Source: Macrocystis pyrifera (Eukaryota; Sar; Phaeophyceae; Laminariales; Laminariaceae). From it: a stretch of DNA of 64,000 nt. Within the stretch, counting starts at the first letter, position 1, and every line of letters begins with the position of its first letter. A program made the translations under genes and the position numbers. Below, in pieces: positions 21,748 to 33,700 of the stretch. The notes under the pieces were generated by a model. It made no database searches. It was not told the origin of the DNA and saw nothing but the letters and a program-made list of their open reading frames with translations. Where the stretch lies: contig JASSKH010000016.1 in the NCBI GenBank assembly GCA_031763025.1, positions 4,154,001-4,218,000 on the forward strand. Direction: 5' to 3'.

Positions 21748-24700
21748 GTATGATATGATATGGTATGAAGATGATACTATTAATACTTTAAGACCTATGC
21801 CAATGGGAAAGCGAAGTATCGATAAAAAGTTTGAATTCCAAAGATACCCGCCAAAAAAATTTAGAACACGCTTCCTATGGGCACGTTTAGAAAAAAAAAA
21901 AAGTTCCCAACTTTTGGAAAAGCCCGAAAAAAAGAACAATCTGGGGCCGATGTTGGGCCAAGATCGGCTTGAGAAAAACTCAGGCCGATCTTTGTTTCGA
22001 AGCGGCGAGATTCCGAGTCCTCGACAGACATCGATCGACAAAACCAACGATTGCGTCATGAACTCTGAACGGAGTACGCTCGTTAGGGGCTCCGACCCAC
22101 GCTTGGGTCACCGTCTTCACACAATGGCCAGTGACGTGTGGCGGGCGCTGGCCATGCGTACGATAAAAAAAAAAGTAGCCGCTGGTGTGTACAAAACAGA
22201 AGACGTCTCGAATGGCAAAAAACACGCTACCAAGAGCGTTATTCCGTGCTTCGTACACCGTGGCAGATGGTAGAGAAGGCTAGCTTGAAGCGGTAAACTA
22301 CGTGACTGGGGTTTGGGAACGATTACCACGTTTTGTGTTCCCCGCGCCAGCTATACGTAGATGTTTATTACGTAGCAGGTGTCGTGAGAAACTAAATGAA
22401 CGTTCCTTGATGCTTAGTGTAGGAACCCTCGTTATGTTCTACCTGGTATATAGCTTTATCGCCCTTGTAATCCCGAAGCATTCCTAGCGAAATCTTGTTC
22501 GTAGGCGCGTGGTACTATATCATAACAGCAGTGTTGAAATGATTCAAGGAACCAAAGTATTGACCAACTTTTATCCACCCACATTTCAACGAAACCTCGA
22601 TTAACGCTACGACTACAAAGCAAACCGCAGATCAATCGCAAAATGCTGACTGTATAATTCCTAGAGCATGTATTCACTTTCTATCTTCGATGCCGTCATC
22701 TATACTCGTTGGCCTTGCCCGACACCAAGCGGGTTGGCCGTGGGCTGAATCTATATCGAGATCGAGCATCTATCGTCGCACGAGCTGATTTTTATCAGCG
22801 TGTTGACAATTTGCAAGGAGAGAAAACAAATTGCGCCGCCTGCAGCCGTTAGAAAAAAAAAACCGAAAAATCAAACACTTTTTCCTTTTTTTCCCTCAGC
22901 GGCGGTACGAGGATATTTTTGGCTGTTTTTGTCAAGCAATATTTTGGAAAGAAAACTTTTGGACTTCGCGTTTCCTTTGGCATAGGTCTAAGTAAGTTTG
23001 AGCATTTTTTGTTTTTTTTAGTATTAATATTACGGGGTACCTTAGTAAATATAGGACCAAATATTGTTATTAATAGTAAAAAAGGTAAATATAAACCTGG
23101 TATGTTTTTGTCTTAAGGCCGTTTCCTGTGCGATTCGATTTTTGAGCTTCAGATTTTGACCCGATGGCATTTTCAGATATGAACTTGGCAAATCGAAAGA
23201 GTCTTCCTATGCGGAAAGATCAGATTTATTGTGCGTGTAGGGATTCGAGCAAACGCCGAGACCAACTGCTGTTATTGTGGTTTGGCGCCGCGAAGAGACG
23301 CGCTGGGTGCGCTGCCCTGCGCGTAGGACCCAAGCGTCCGAGCCCACGCTGACTGCCTCTGGTCTGGCAGCGAAGAGACGTGGCGAGTGCGCTAGAGTCA
23401 ACCTGTCTTGGTATTTTGTGTTTCATTTTGTGACTGACTGCTACTGCTGCTGTACAGCAGTGTAGTCTACGAGTACGTATCCACGGAGAGGCGCGTGCCG
23501 AGTGCGCTTCTCTTGGTCTCTAGGCCCGAGCCCGCGCCAGCCGACTCTAGTCTGGCCACGGAGGGACGCGCCGTCCGCGCGTCGGGCGCGAAGCAACGTC
23601 GCTATACAGCTTTATTACCATCCAACTCATCGATCGTTCTGCTTCTGTTTGCTGTCGTGGATAACATCTTGAGTTTAAAGAGCATGTCATTTTTCGATTT
23701 GAAAATCTGATGACCCAGGTCGTCGGATTTTGGGCCAAAATCCGACGATTGGGTCATCGGATTCTCAAATCGAAAAATTTCCGTTCGGATTTTGCATATT
23801 TGGACTGCCTGCGTAAGCAGGGTCATTCATTTTTTAGATCGAAAAATACAAATCTGAAGCTCGAAATCGAACCGCATAGGAAACAGCCTTACCGTAGATC
23901 CTATTTACTATTTTTTTTTTTTTTCAATCATCACTTATACTTTCCAGCCTAACTCGTAGGAGGTTTTACCGTCAGCGGTCTTCTTCTGGACAAGCCGTGG
24001 TCACAGGTGTCGTCCCTTCTCCCCCCCGGTACGTGTCTTTATTTTTTTTATCGCGCATAGGGTTCAACATTCCCAGTGCTCGTCGATTTTCATCGAATGA
24101 ATGTACAGCTAACTCACGCTCTCGCGCTTTCCGCTAATCAATTTTATGCAAGAAAAAGTCCCTACGAGCATGCACTCGGTGAGACTCGAACCCACGAAAT
24201 TGATTTGATAGGCTCGCGGACCACCTACCAAGCCACCGGGATCCCCCGTAAAAGTAAAGTTTAGGCATTCAAAGGTCAGAGGGGAAGGCCGGAAGGACAG
24301 GGGAATTCGTACAGCGCGTTTATTTTCACGTGGTTCGTGGTTGTGTGGTTGTATACTATTAATAGTGTTGGGAATCAACAACAAAAAAAACATGATTATT
24401 CTTGAACTAATCAATTATTACGGGGAACCATAGTAAATAGGACCAAATATTGTTAGTAAAAATAGGTATATATAGGTTTTTGTGTGTACGGTAGGTCCTA
24501 TTTACAATGGTCCCCCGTCATAATCACGATTTTTAGTCATGATTATTCATAATGAGATCAACAGGGTCTTCATTTTACGATTATTTTAGCTGTATAGCTT
24601 TCAGTGCAATATTCTAAACGCTAGACAAGTAAAGTGTAGGAATTTTTAGAATGCCCAGTATGTAGTTTACACCAACGAAAAGTGTATGCATTTTAGTGCA

Positions 24701-27700
24701 CAAATATATCCTATGGCTTTCAGTATCATTATACTAAAAAATGCCACGAAAAATATGCATATATATTTAGTACCAGGTATGCCATACAACACCCCTTACA
24801 CGCAACTAATCAAATAGTCATGATAATCAACCCAAAAAGGCCCGAAATACTCAACAATCAAATCATGCCCTCTTTGGTTTAGCACGGACACTATTACTCT
24901 TACTATTAATAGTACATACGTGTAATTTTCCTGATATTCCTGGCGTTTTTTGGAGTTCGGATCATGTACTCGCTGACCGCACGAGTTGCTTTATACCAGT
25001 ATATGAGTTGAGGGAGCAATACCGAAGTGGTGCACAGAGTACGTATTTTTTTTCTGGGGGCCTTCTGAAAGTATTTTTGCGGCATGATTTTGAGCCAATA
25101 CAACTGATCGCAAATTCTTCTCTTCGTGACCAATTGGGACAAATTAGTCCTAATCTCCAGTTCCTATCCGAGGACGGAGGATACTCGAGTTACCGACCGG
25201 GAGTTACCGACCGAGAGCGGAGGGAAAAAAAAATACCCGAACCACTGACATGACGATTCAGGTTGATCTTGGCAGTTGAGAGCTGCCTGTAACGTGTGGA
25301 GCGAAAAAAAAAAACAAGTTCCTTGAAATGAGTCAACCTCCCACTCAGAGTTAAGCCACCTGTCCTCAGCTCTGATCGAGCCGATCCTACCTTTTCTGAG
25401 CCAAGCCCTCGGACTCGGGCTGGGGTTAATCATCCGGTGCCCATCGTCTTGGACCCGAAGCAGTAGGCTGGGGCCTCAAGGAAATTGCGGAGTCTGTTGT
25501 GTGTCGAGCTGTCTTCCCCATCGACGTTTTGGGTCTGCTTGAAGTTGTCCCAGAGTTTTCCTACAAAAAATGGCGAGCTACGTTCGAGGCCATCCGATAT
25601 ACGGAACCCACGCATACCGACCAGGACCCGCAGCCTAGGTGTGTAGAGTTGGGTTAGAGTCAGTGCCCGAAGCGAAGCCCGCGACCAGAATCGTGAGCGG
25701 TAGCCGAAGATCGGCCTTGCTTGGTCGCCGATGCTGCTCTGTGGCAAGTTGTCTTATTCGGGTATTGTACCTACAGGATGCCTGGTACGATACTCCGCTT
25801 AGATTAGACTCCATCGGAGGCCAAAAACGGCCATTAATCGCCCAACTCCCCGCAGAAGAAAACTAGCCAACGAGTGTTTGGGTGGTGGTGCTTATGCTGA
25901 AGGGAGTACGAGCACACTGCTTGAGCGTCAGTCTCGATGCCTCACGCCGCGGCTCCACTTTTGACTATTAGTAGTTTCGATTTCTTCCAGGGCTGCACAG
26001 CAACAAGCAGGTATATACAAGCCATAAAACACGAGTTCGTACATACTCGTATTCATATATACGTGCGATTTCATTTTTTCGTAGTGTGTGTACAGCAGTA
26101 CGGACACGGAAAACACTTGGTTCAAAAGTTAAAGTTGTGTCGTACACCAGTGTCCAAACTCGCACAACAGTCTCGTGCACTGGTAGGTACGGGTGGAAGA
26201 TGCGAGAGTACCTTATCCCTCCCTGTAGTCTCCCTACCGTGCCTCGTTTGGGTGTGAGGGTGTGACGGTGCTGGCGTGGCTGCAGTTGCCCCGTTATAGC
26301 TACACACGGGCACAGCATATGTGTGTGCTCACGACACGCATACCTCCTGTATACCTTGTGCCTGGCAACATTCAAACACTCGAAGCTGTGGGGACCGATT
26401 TTTGCTTTCCCGAAGACATGTCAAGCCTTTTCTTAAAGATGTCAGCGGAGTTACCGCGTGAATATGACGAACAGAAATATACAAAAAGGGGCAAAACAAA
26501 TGGGCCCTTTTCGTTCGTGGCGGGATTGCTCGATATCGCATCGAAAAATTCGATGTTTCGAAGTGTGAAATATCGAACTTGCGACGTGCTGTACCTGGTG
26601 TCATACATCTCGAAGGCGTTGTGCCCTCAATCCCCTGGCATCCCCGTATTTGTTACTACTACTGCTGCACCTGAAAACTTGAGCTTTGTTTCGACGCCAA
26701 GACTCCAAACGACTATGTCCCTCGTAGGCACTATTGCTAAATCGTACGAGTAGACCTGTTATTAATACCATGGTAGCTTTTATTTTCCCTTCATCGGTAT
26801 CACAGCGAACTCGACAATCATGCTCGTTCGATATTCGATATACATTTGTTCGGTTGCTGTTGTCGGACAGCTACTTGTACTCTTATGGCAGTACTGCTGT
26901 ACCCGAGCTTCACATCATAGCGTATTATTACGGGAGAGACCATAGTACGTAGGACCACATGTTGTTGGTAAAAATAGCGAAATATATAGGTTTTGGTTTG
27001 TGCCGTATGTCCTATTTACCGTGGTCCCCCGTACAAGTGTCCTTCGCGTTTCCGGTGTGTATCAGGTAGCTGCGAAATCACTCCACGCAAACTTGCCTTC
27101 GCTACGCCGTGCCTATATGGAGCCACCATGTGGGAGCGGAAATCTTGTCAAAATGCGCTTGTCTATTCGGGGTTGGTACCGTCGCGGCCCCTGCCATGGC
27201 ATTTGTTTTTTGCAAAAATGTATCGGTGGGGATACTTCCTACCCTATCACACTGGGTGATCATATAACACACCCCCTGGGACGAATTTCAGACCCGGTTT
27301 CCTCCAAAACGTGCCTTGAGGGGGGGCACACACAACGAAAATGGTGGCTTTGGAAATATTTCGTCGAGAAGGTTGCGTATTGACGCAATCGCTCGTCGGA
27401 CTCAGTACGCCCTCCCTCCCCGTTATCGAGAAACCCAGCTTTGAAAGTCGTTCGAGGAGGTTTGTTGTCTTGAGTGCGACACGGAATGCGGTTCAGATTT
27501 TGGGCTTCAGATTTTGACCCGATCGCATTTTTCAGCTGTGAAGTTCGCAAATCGAAACGTTGTTTCTATGCGAAAATATCGGATTTTGTTGTACGTGCAG
27601 AGATTCGAGCAAACGCCGAGACCGACTGCTGCTGTTGTGGTCTGGCGCCGCGGAGAGACGCGCCGAGTGCGCTGCATTGTGCGTAGGGCCCCAATCGTGC

Positions 27701-30700
27701 GAGCCCACGCTGTCTGCCTCTCGCCTGGTGGCGAGGAGACGTACCGAGTGCGCTTGAGTCAACCTGTCTTGGTATTTGGTATTTTGACAATGTGACTGAC
27801 TGCTGCTGCTGCTGCTGTAGTCTACGATTGCGTATACATGGAGGGGTGCGCGCCGAGTGCGCTTCTCTTGGTCTCTAGGTTCTCTAGGGACGAGCCCGCG
27901 CCCGCCGACTGTAGGATGGCCACGTAGAGACGCGCCGCCCGCTGACTGCGCGTCGGGCGCGAAGCAACGTCGCTACAGATACAGCGGTGTCACTATCCAA
28001 CTCATCGAACGTTCTGCTGCTGCCTGCTGTCGTGGATATAATCTTAAGTGAGACCATGCCGTTTTTCGATTTGAAAACCTGATGACCCAAGTCGTCGGAT
28101 TTTGGGCTAAACCTGACGGCTTGGGCCATCGGATTCTCAAATCGAAAAAAACCCGGTCGGATTTTGCGTATTCGGACTGCATAAGCAGATACGTTCACTT
28201 TTGGGATCGAAAAATGGAAGTCTGAACGTCGAAATCGAACAGCGTAGGCAATAGCCTGATCCCGCGATTTTCTAAAGGTAGGTAGCATACCCCTTTCGAG
28301 ATCGCCATAGCCTAAAATCCACGACTGACTGCGGCGCTAGAATCTCCGAAAAGAGAGAAAGTAGGACTAGCGACTTTTTTTTTCGAAACAAAAAAACTCC
28401 CAACGTTGCAAGTATCCTGCTTCGCGAGTTCGTATTTTTTAAGTATGTGTGTAGCGACAGCTATGCTGTCTTAGCGTACCAGCCTGGTTCATTACCCCCC
28501 CCCCCTCTTACGCGCTTGGTGCAAGCAATGTCTGCCTGGTCAGTGAAAGCCCGACGTGCTCCGTCCCGGCATTGTAGGCATGCGAGGGCCAATATTCATA
28601 TGACTACGGCCATGCACGATAATTAATACACCCCCCCATACGACTACGGCCATGCATGATATCGAGCATACACACCCCGCCCCCCGCCCTAACCCCACGC
28701 CCACCCTCTCCATCCATCTGCGCGGCATTTACTACACAGGCCAGCTCGTGTCTGCTGCGGGCGCGGGCGGTGCCGCCATCGCTCGCTCCGCCCGACAACA
28801 CCCGCGGGCGGCGATAGCATCGACGGCGGCTACGGCAACAGCTGTCTGGGTTGGTGTTGAGTCGCAGAGGTCGGGAGTGCTGCTGTCACGCAGCCCTCGG
28901 ACGAGCTTGTTTCGGGTGAGCATTACTGTTGAGGGCGAACACGGCGGCAAGTGTGACTGGAGTGAAGATGATAGTTATTAGCACCCACCCACCACGGGGT
29001 GGAGATTTTAGGTAAAGGTTACGGTTTCGCGGAGAAGCTCGAGTCAGCCCTGGCGATGGTCGGGGTTGAGAACACACGCCTTTAGTGGGTGGTAGCGGGA
29101 TAGAGGCTGACAACGAGCTAGCGAACAGCTAGCGGAAAGCCAGCTAATAGCTAGCGGAAAGCCAGCGAACAGCTAGCGGAAAGCAAGCGAACTGCTAGCG
29201 GAAAGCTAGCGAACAGCTAGCGGAAAGCTAGCCAACAGCTATAACTAGCAACCCGGCAAGTAACACCGATCTCAGTTTACACTCATTGTCATGTTGCATT
29301 GTGTGCGGCCCCGCCCCAGGCCCGTTTTGGGATACAGCTCGCCAACAACGAGACCTCTGATTCGGTCGCATCTCGCGTCCGACCTTACCCTATCCAGCCT
29401 CGCCTTATCCCCATCCTGCCGCATTTATCAGGCATATTTTGATAAATATCTGTACATTACCAGCTACCAGATACCATAGCATTACTTTGTTTTTCTGACG
29501 GCCTTATCTTGTCCGGCCTTTTGCCTTTTGCTCGTCCGTCGCCTTTTCTATCTCCTAACAACGCACGCTTGGCGTTGTAACGTCTGCATGAACCGAAAAA
29601 AAAAATCCTACTCGAACCGAAACAACCGCCTGCACGACCCGACCGAAACAACCGTCCGCGCGAACCGAAACAAACCGTCTGCGCGAATTGAACCGGAACA
29701 ACCGTTTCGTTCACGAAACAAAAAAAAAACACACACATTAAAACTAAATGAAAAGCCTTCCGACAAGTACTTGTCATGGGTTCTCGAAACGGCGGCGGAA
29801 GCTTCCATAGCGTCGCCCCTCCGCGGGGTCATTCTGTCCCCTATCCCCGGCCCCGAAGCCGAAGAGGAAGTCGAGGAAGGGGAACTCCCTATCAATCAAG
29901 AAGTCGCGGGATCAAGGAAGGGAATGTCGAAAAACCTTGTTCGACGAGGGGGTGCTAAGACCCGCAGGACCGTTGGTAGCGGAGAAAAGAGGCGTTCTTC
30001 GGCGAGCGCAACAGAGGGAGCGGGGGGGGAGGAGTAGGAGCGGCGGAGATCCAGAAGGTTCTCGACAAGACGCGGGATGTGGAAGAGGCGGGAGGTTATA
30101 TGGACAAGGCGCGACATGGGAAAGGGAAGGTGACGTCGGTGTGCGCCGGAGTCAGGGTAGGCTCCGGCCTGGGGCTGTACCACAAGTTCGCGCAAGGTGA
30201 AGGAGTTGATGAAGAGATGTGTTTCTTTTGTTGTTGCAGGCCTCTCTCCCTTTCTAGCACTGCGTGAAGTGAAAAGGGTTCTGTATGTAGATTCGTCAGT
30301 AATCACTCCACTCGAGTGCCGAGACAACCAAGTAAGTCCAAAACTCCATGAGTCCCGTACTGATGGTTTTTCCGAAAAGTAGATTTCCGATGGTGACGTA
30401 AACTGAGGGTTACTGCTGGTTATACGGTAGTGGTCAATATATAGTGCCGATTGAGTACAATAGTGCCGGCTGCCCTATATAGTGCCGGTGTAATCGCTTG
30501 GCACAGATGGGATTATTCAACCAGTGTGCTATTACGGGGGACCATAGTAAACAGGACCAAATATTGTTAGTAACAATAGGTAAATATATAGGTTTTTATG
30601 TATACCATAGGTCCTATTAACTATGAACCCCCGTAATAGTGTGCTATTAAAAGTGCCGGTCGCCGCTTTAGTGCCGGTATTGTTGGCTAGCGCATACACG

Positions 30701-33700
30701 GAGGGACCGGCACTACTGTATAGCGCTACCTGCCTAAAAACAGGGCGTCCTGTTTTCAACTGGCGGTAGAGTATTGGACGTTCTTCGCACGCACCTGCTC
30801 GAGCTAGCGACACCCACCCCCAGTCAAGCGACGGTAGAGGGATGACTCGCGGTGATGCTTTCCTCTTTGGCCGGTAGTACATACACTTCATACAGTTCAT
30901 ACAGTTCCTCGTCTTGTACTTCGTATCCTTGGTGACACGTCCTTTTGCTTGTGGCCAAGCCCGTTGCTCTCCTCGGTAATATTTTTTTGAAAGAAAATCG
31001 TATTACTAGAGTTTTTTTTTTTGCTCTCGCGTATGCTGGCCTGGATGAAGTCGGCGATGATTTCACAGGGAGAGGGTGTGTTATTGTTGGTATGTAGCTG
31101 GGCATCGTTTATGTAGCTCGCCAAAAAACAAAATGCTCTACATACGCACGTGTTTTTTTTTTTTTGCTTGACACGAGTGCTCTTTGCTTGACAAGAGTGC
31201 TTTTTGCTCTGCACACACAAGTGTTTTTGCTTGGGCATGATTGGTTTTGCTGGACAAGCGTGCCTTTTGCTCTACACAAGCATGTTTTTTGCTATGTGAC
31301 ACATGGTTTCTTTTCCTTGACGCAATTTGTTTTTGCTTGACGAAAGTGTTTTTATCTCTACAAAATGCTTTTTTGCTTTGGCGCAAGCGTTTTTTTTTTT
31401 CGCTTCACAAAGACGTGATTTTCTCTCACACATGCGCGCGCGTGCGTTGTCTCTTGCAAGGGCTGAAAAATCTGGACGTGTTCGACGGTCGAAGCGATTG
31501 CGAGTTGATGGCAGCCGAGACGTCTCCTGAGGATGTGGTGAGCAAACGTCATATCCAACCAGGGGTGTTCGAAAGGTCACTTTGTTTCTGAGTCCCAGAC
31601 AGAGGGGGGAGGCATCCTAAAGCAAAGTAGACGTACACTAGTTCGTTACACCTCGGACAGATCATGTACAGATCATATACAGATCATTGAATCCCACTTG
31701 ATGAGCTAGATCTTTCAGGGCAGATAGATCCCTGATCTGTATGATCTATATGACCTAGCTCACGTTGCTGGGTGAGATCCGTAGAATCTGCAGGATCTGG
31801 CACATGTTTCCTGGTTGGAGCTGTGCTGTACAGACTATGAAAAACATATCACAAGGGCAGGCTAGGATCTAGATGTTCTATCTGTAGATGATCTGTCCGA
31901 GGTGTATTTATTTCTAAAAGTAGATGCCTTTTTTAACTTCGTCCAGAAATATCACCTTTCTGTTTTTTTTTCATTCTGGCCTTGGGAGGGAGTGTCCTGA
32001 TGGCTCGTTTTCTCTTTTTTTTCGTGTATTCTCCTCTCCGTCCAGCACTCCATCAAGAGCGAAGGCAAGTCTCTGAATTACGCCTCGCCCAAAAAACAAA
32101 CTGTACCCCTTTAGAGCTGGCTGAAGCCAGATTCTACCACGTTTGTTGACCCGCGAGTCATACATACAAATTTTAAAAAAATCTCCTGTTCAACCAGTTA
32201 CCAGCATCCTGGTGCGCGAGTCCCTCACCACCCTCACCACAGCTAACTATCTTTTATGTGTATGGTTGTCGCCATACGTTTTTCAGAGGCTGAAGTATCG
32301 CGTTTTTTTCTGACTGGCTTCTGCTTCGCTACGAGACACTGCTGTGTAGGGCACGTACGTGTTGCTTTGCAAAGAGGTCCAGCACGGAAAGGCGCTGGGA
32401 AGAGCTTCCGCTCATGCGTAGTATGGAATGGTTCGAGTCGAAAGTGAGCTTGATGCGCACGCACAAGGTCACAGGCGTCGACGACCCGACCCAGCGTCCT
32501 ACGGCGGGCTTAACACCTATCACTCTGTCCCGAAATATAAACACCGTTTGGTTGAATCGTTCGTGTAAAACCGGTTCTTATATAATGGGACAGAATGGTA
32601 AATTTCCATAGACGCCTCGCTTGAGGAGCTCTATGCTATTAAGTCATTATTGCTATTAGTAAGTAATTAGTACTATTGGTATCATGAGTCATTGTTAATA
32701 GTATAATTTTTAATAGTAAGGCATTCGTAGTGTTAGTGAGTCATGAGTACTATTGGTGTGTATTTAGTACTATTAGTGACTCATGAATACTATTAATAAG
32801 TCATTAGTACTATTGGTAAGTCATTGGTACGATTTGTAAGTCTTTAATAATATTAATATCATTAAGTCATTCGTAGTGTTGGTGAGTCATAGTACTAATT
32901 AGTGAGTCATTAGTACTATTATTAAGTCATCAATACTATTACTAAGTCATTGGTACTTTTACTAAAATAAGTCATCAGTACTATTACTAAGTCATTTGTA
33001 CTGTTAGTACTATTAGTGAGTCACCCAAGAAACTGATTTTGAGAAAAGCACAAAAAGTGCAAGCCCGATAAACAATCCCCAACTAATAGTACTAATATTA
33101 TTAAAAGTAGGTATATCATCACAAATATTATTAAGACACTAATGGTATTCTAAGGATATTGGGTTAAGGAGACCGGTCAGTCCCAGTGACCTATTTTGGC
33201 CGAAAAGTGCTTGCTACCCGCCTATCGTAGAACGCCTCACCACACCGCTTGAACTCCTTCCACTACAGTAGAGCTTACGAGTTGGCCCTAGCTTTTTAAA
33301 AAAATGCCTGCCACTACAGCAGTACTGCTTACGAGTTGGCCCTAGGTTTAAAAAAAATGCTTGATCGTATCCCTGCACTACTTGTAGCTCTGGCTCTTCA
33401 ATACGTCTTCATTCCGAGAATTTCCCCGGGTGGTTAGGATTAGTGCTGAAAGTTCAAGTACAGGTGTATTCCAACCCATTTTGTGAAGCACCCACCATTA
33501 TACGTACAGTCCTCTGCTACGACTTGGTTTGCTCTCCGTTTCACGCGCGAGCGATATTATCCCGTTTCGTCTGCCCGAATTCGGAAAATAAATAATTAAC
33601 TCTATTTCCAGTACGAAATGCAGAAGTTGGGAAAATTTATATTTTAGCGGGCAAGTAATGTGCGTGGAAAAAAAGCGAGCGTACCTTGTAAAATGTCGGA

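Larger units (their letters stand above)
24028..28739. other. Repeat-rich stretch without a recognised gene
   Basis: Contains a tRNA-like relic (24172-24246), R1 copies at 24416 and 26926, a divergent repeat at 27270 shared with 47920, the second R8 copy (27474-28256) and an R6 poly(C) element at 28515. From 24523 to 26925 I see only AT-rich unique-looking sequence and short open frames with no recognisable motif. Confidence 0.6.

Noticed and set aside
23960-24028. TruB pseudouridine synthase, from LLLDKPWSQ
   Set aside because: One short N-terminal-like string; no GTLDP catalytic motif or other TruB block was found in the following 15 kb.
29320-29410. Exon after acceptor gccccgccccag (ARFGIQLANNETSD)
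   Set aside because: Good acceptor and open frame but no usable donor before a stop, so it could not be joined to the next exon.
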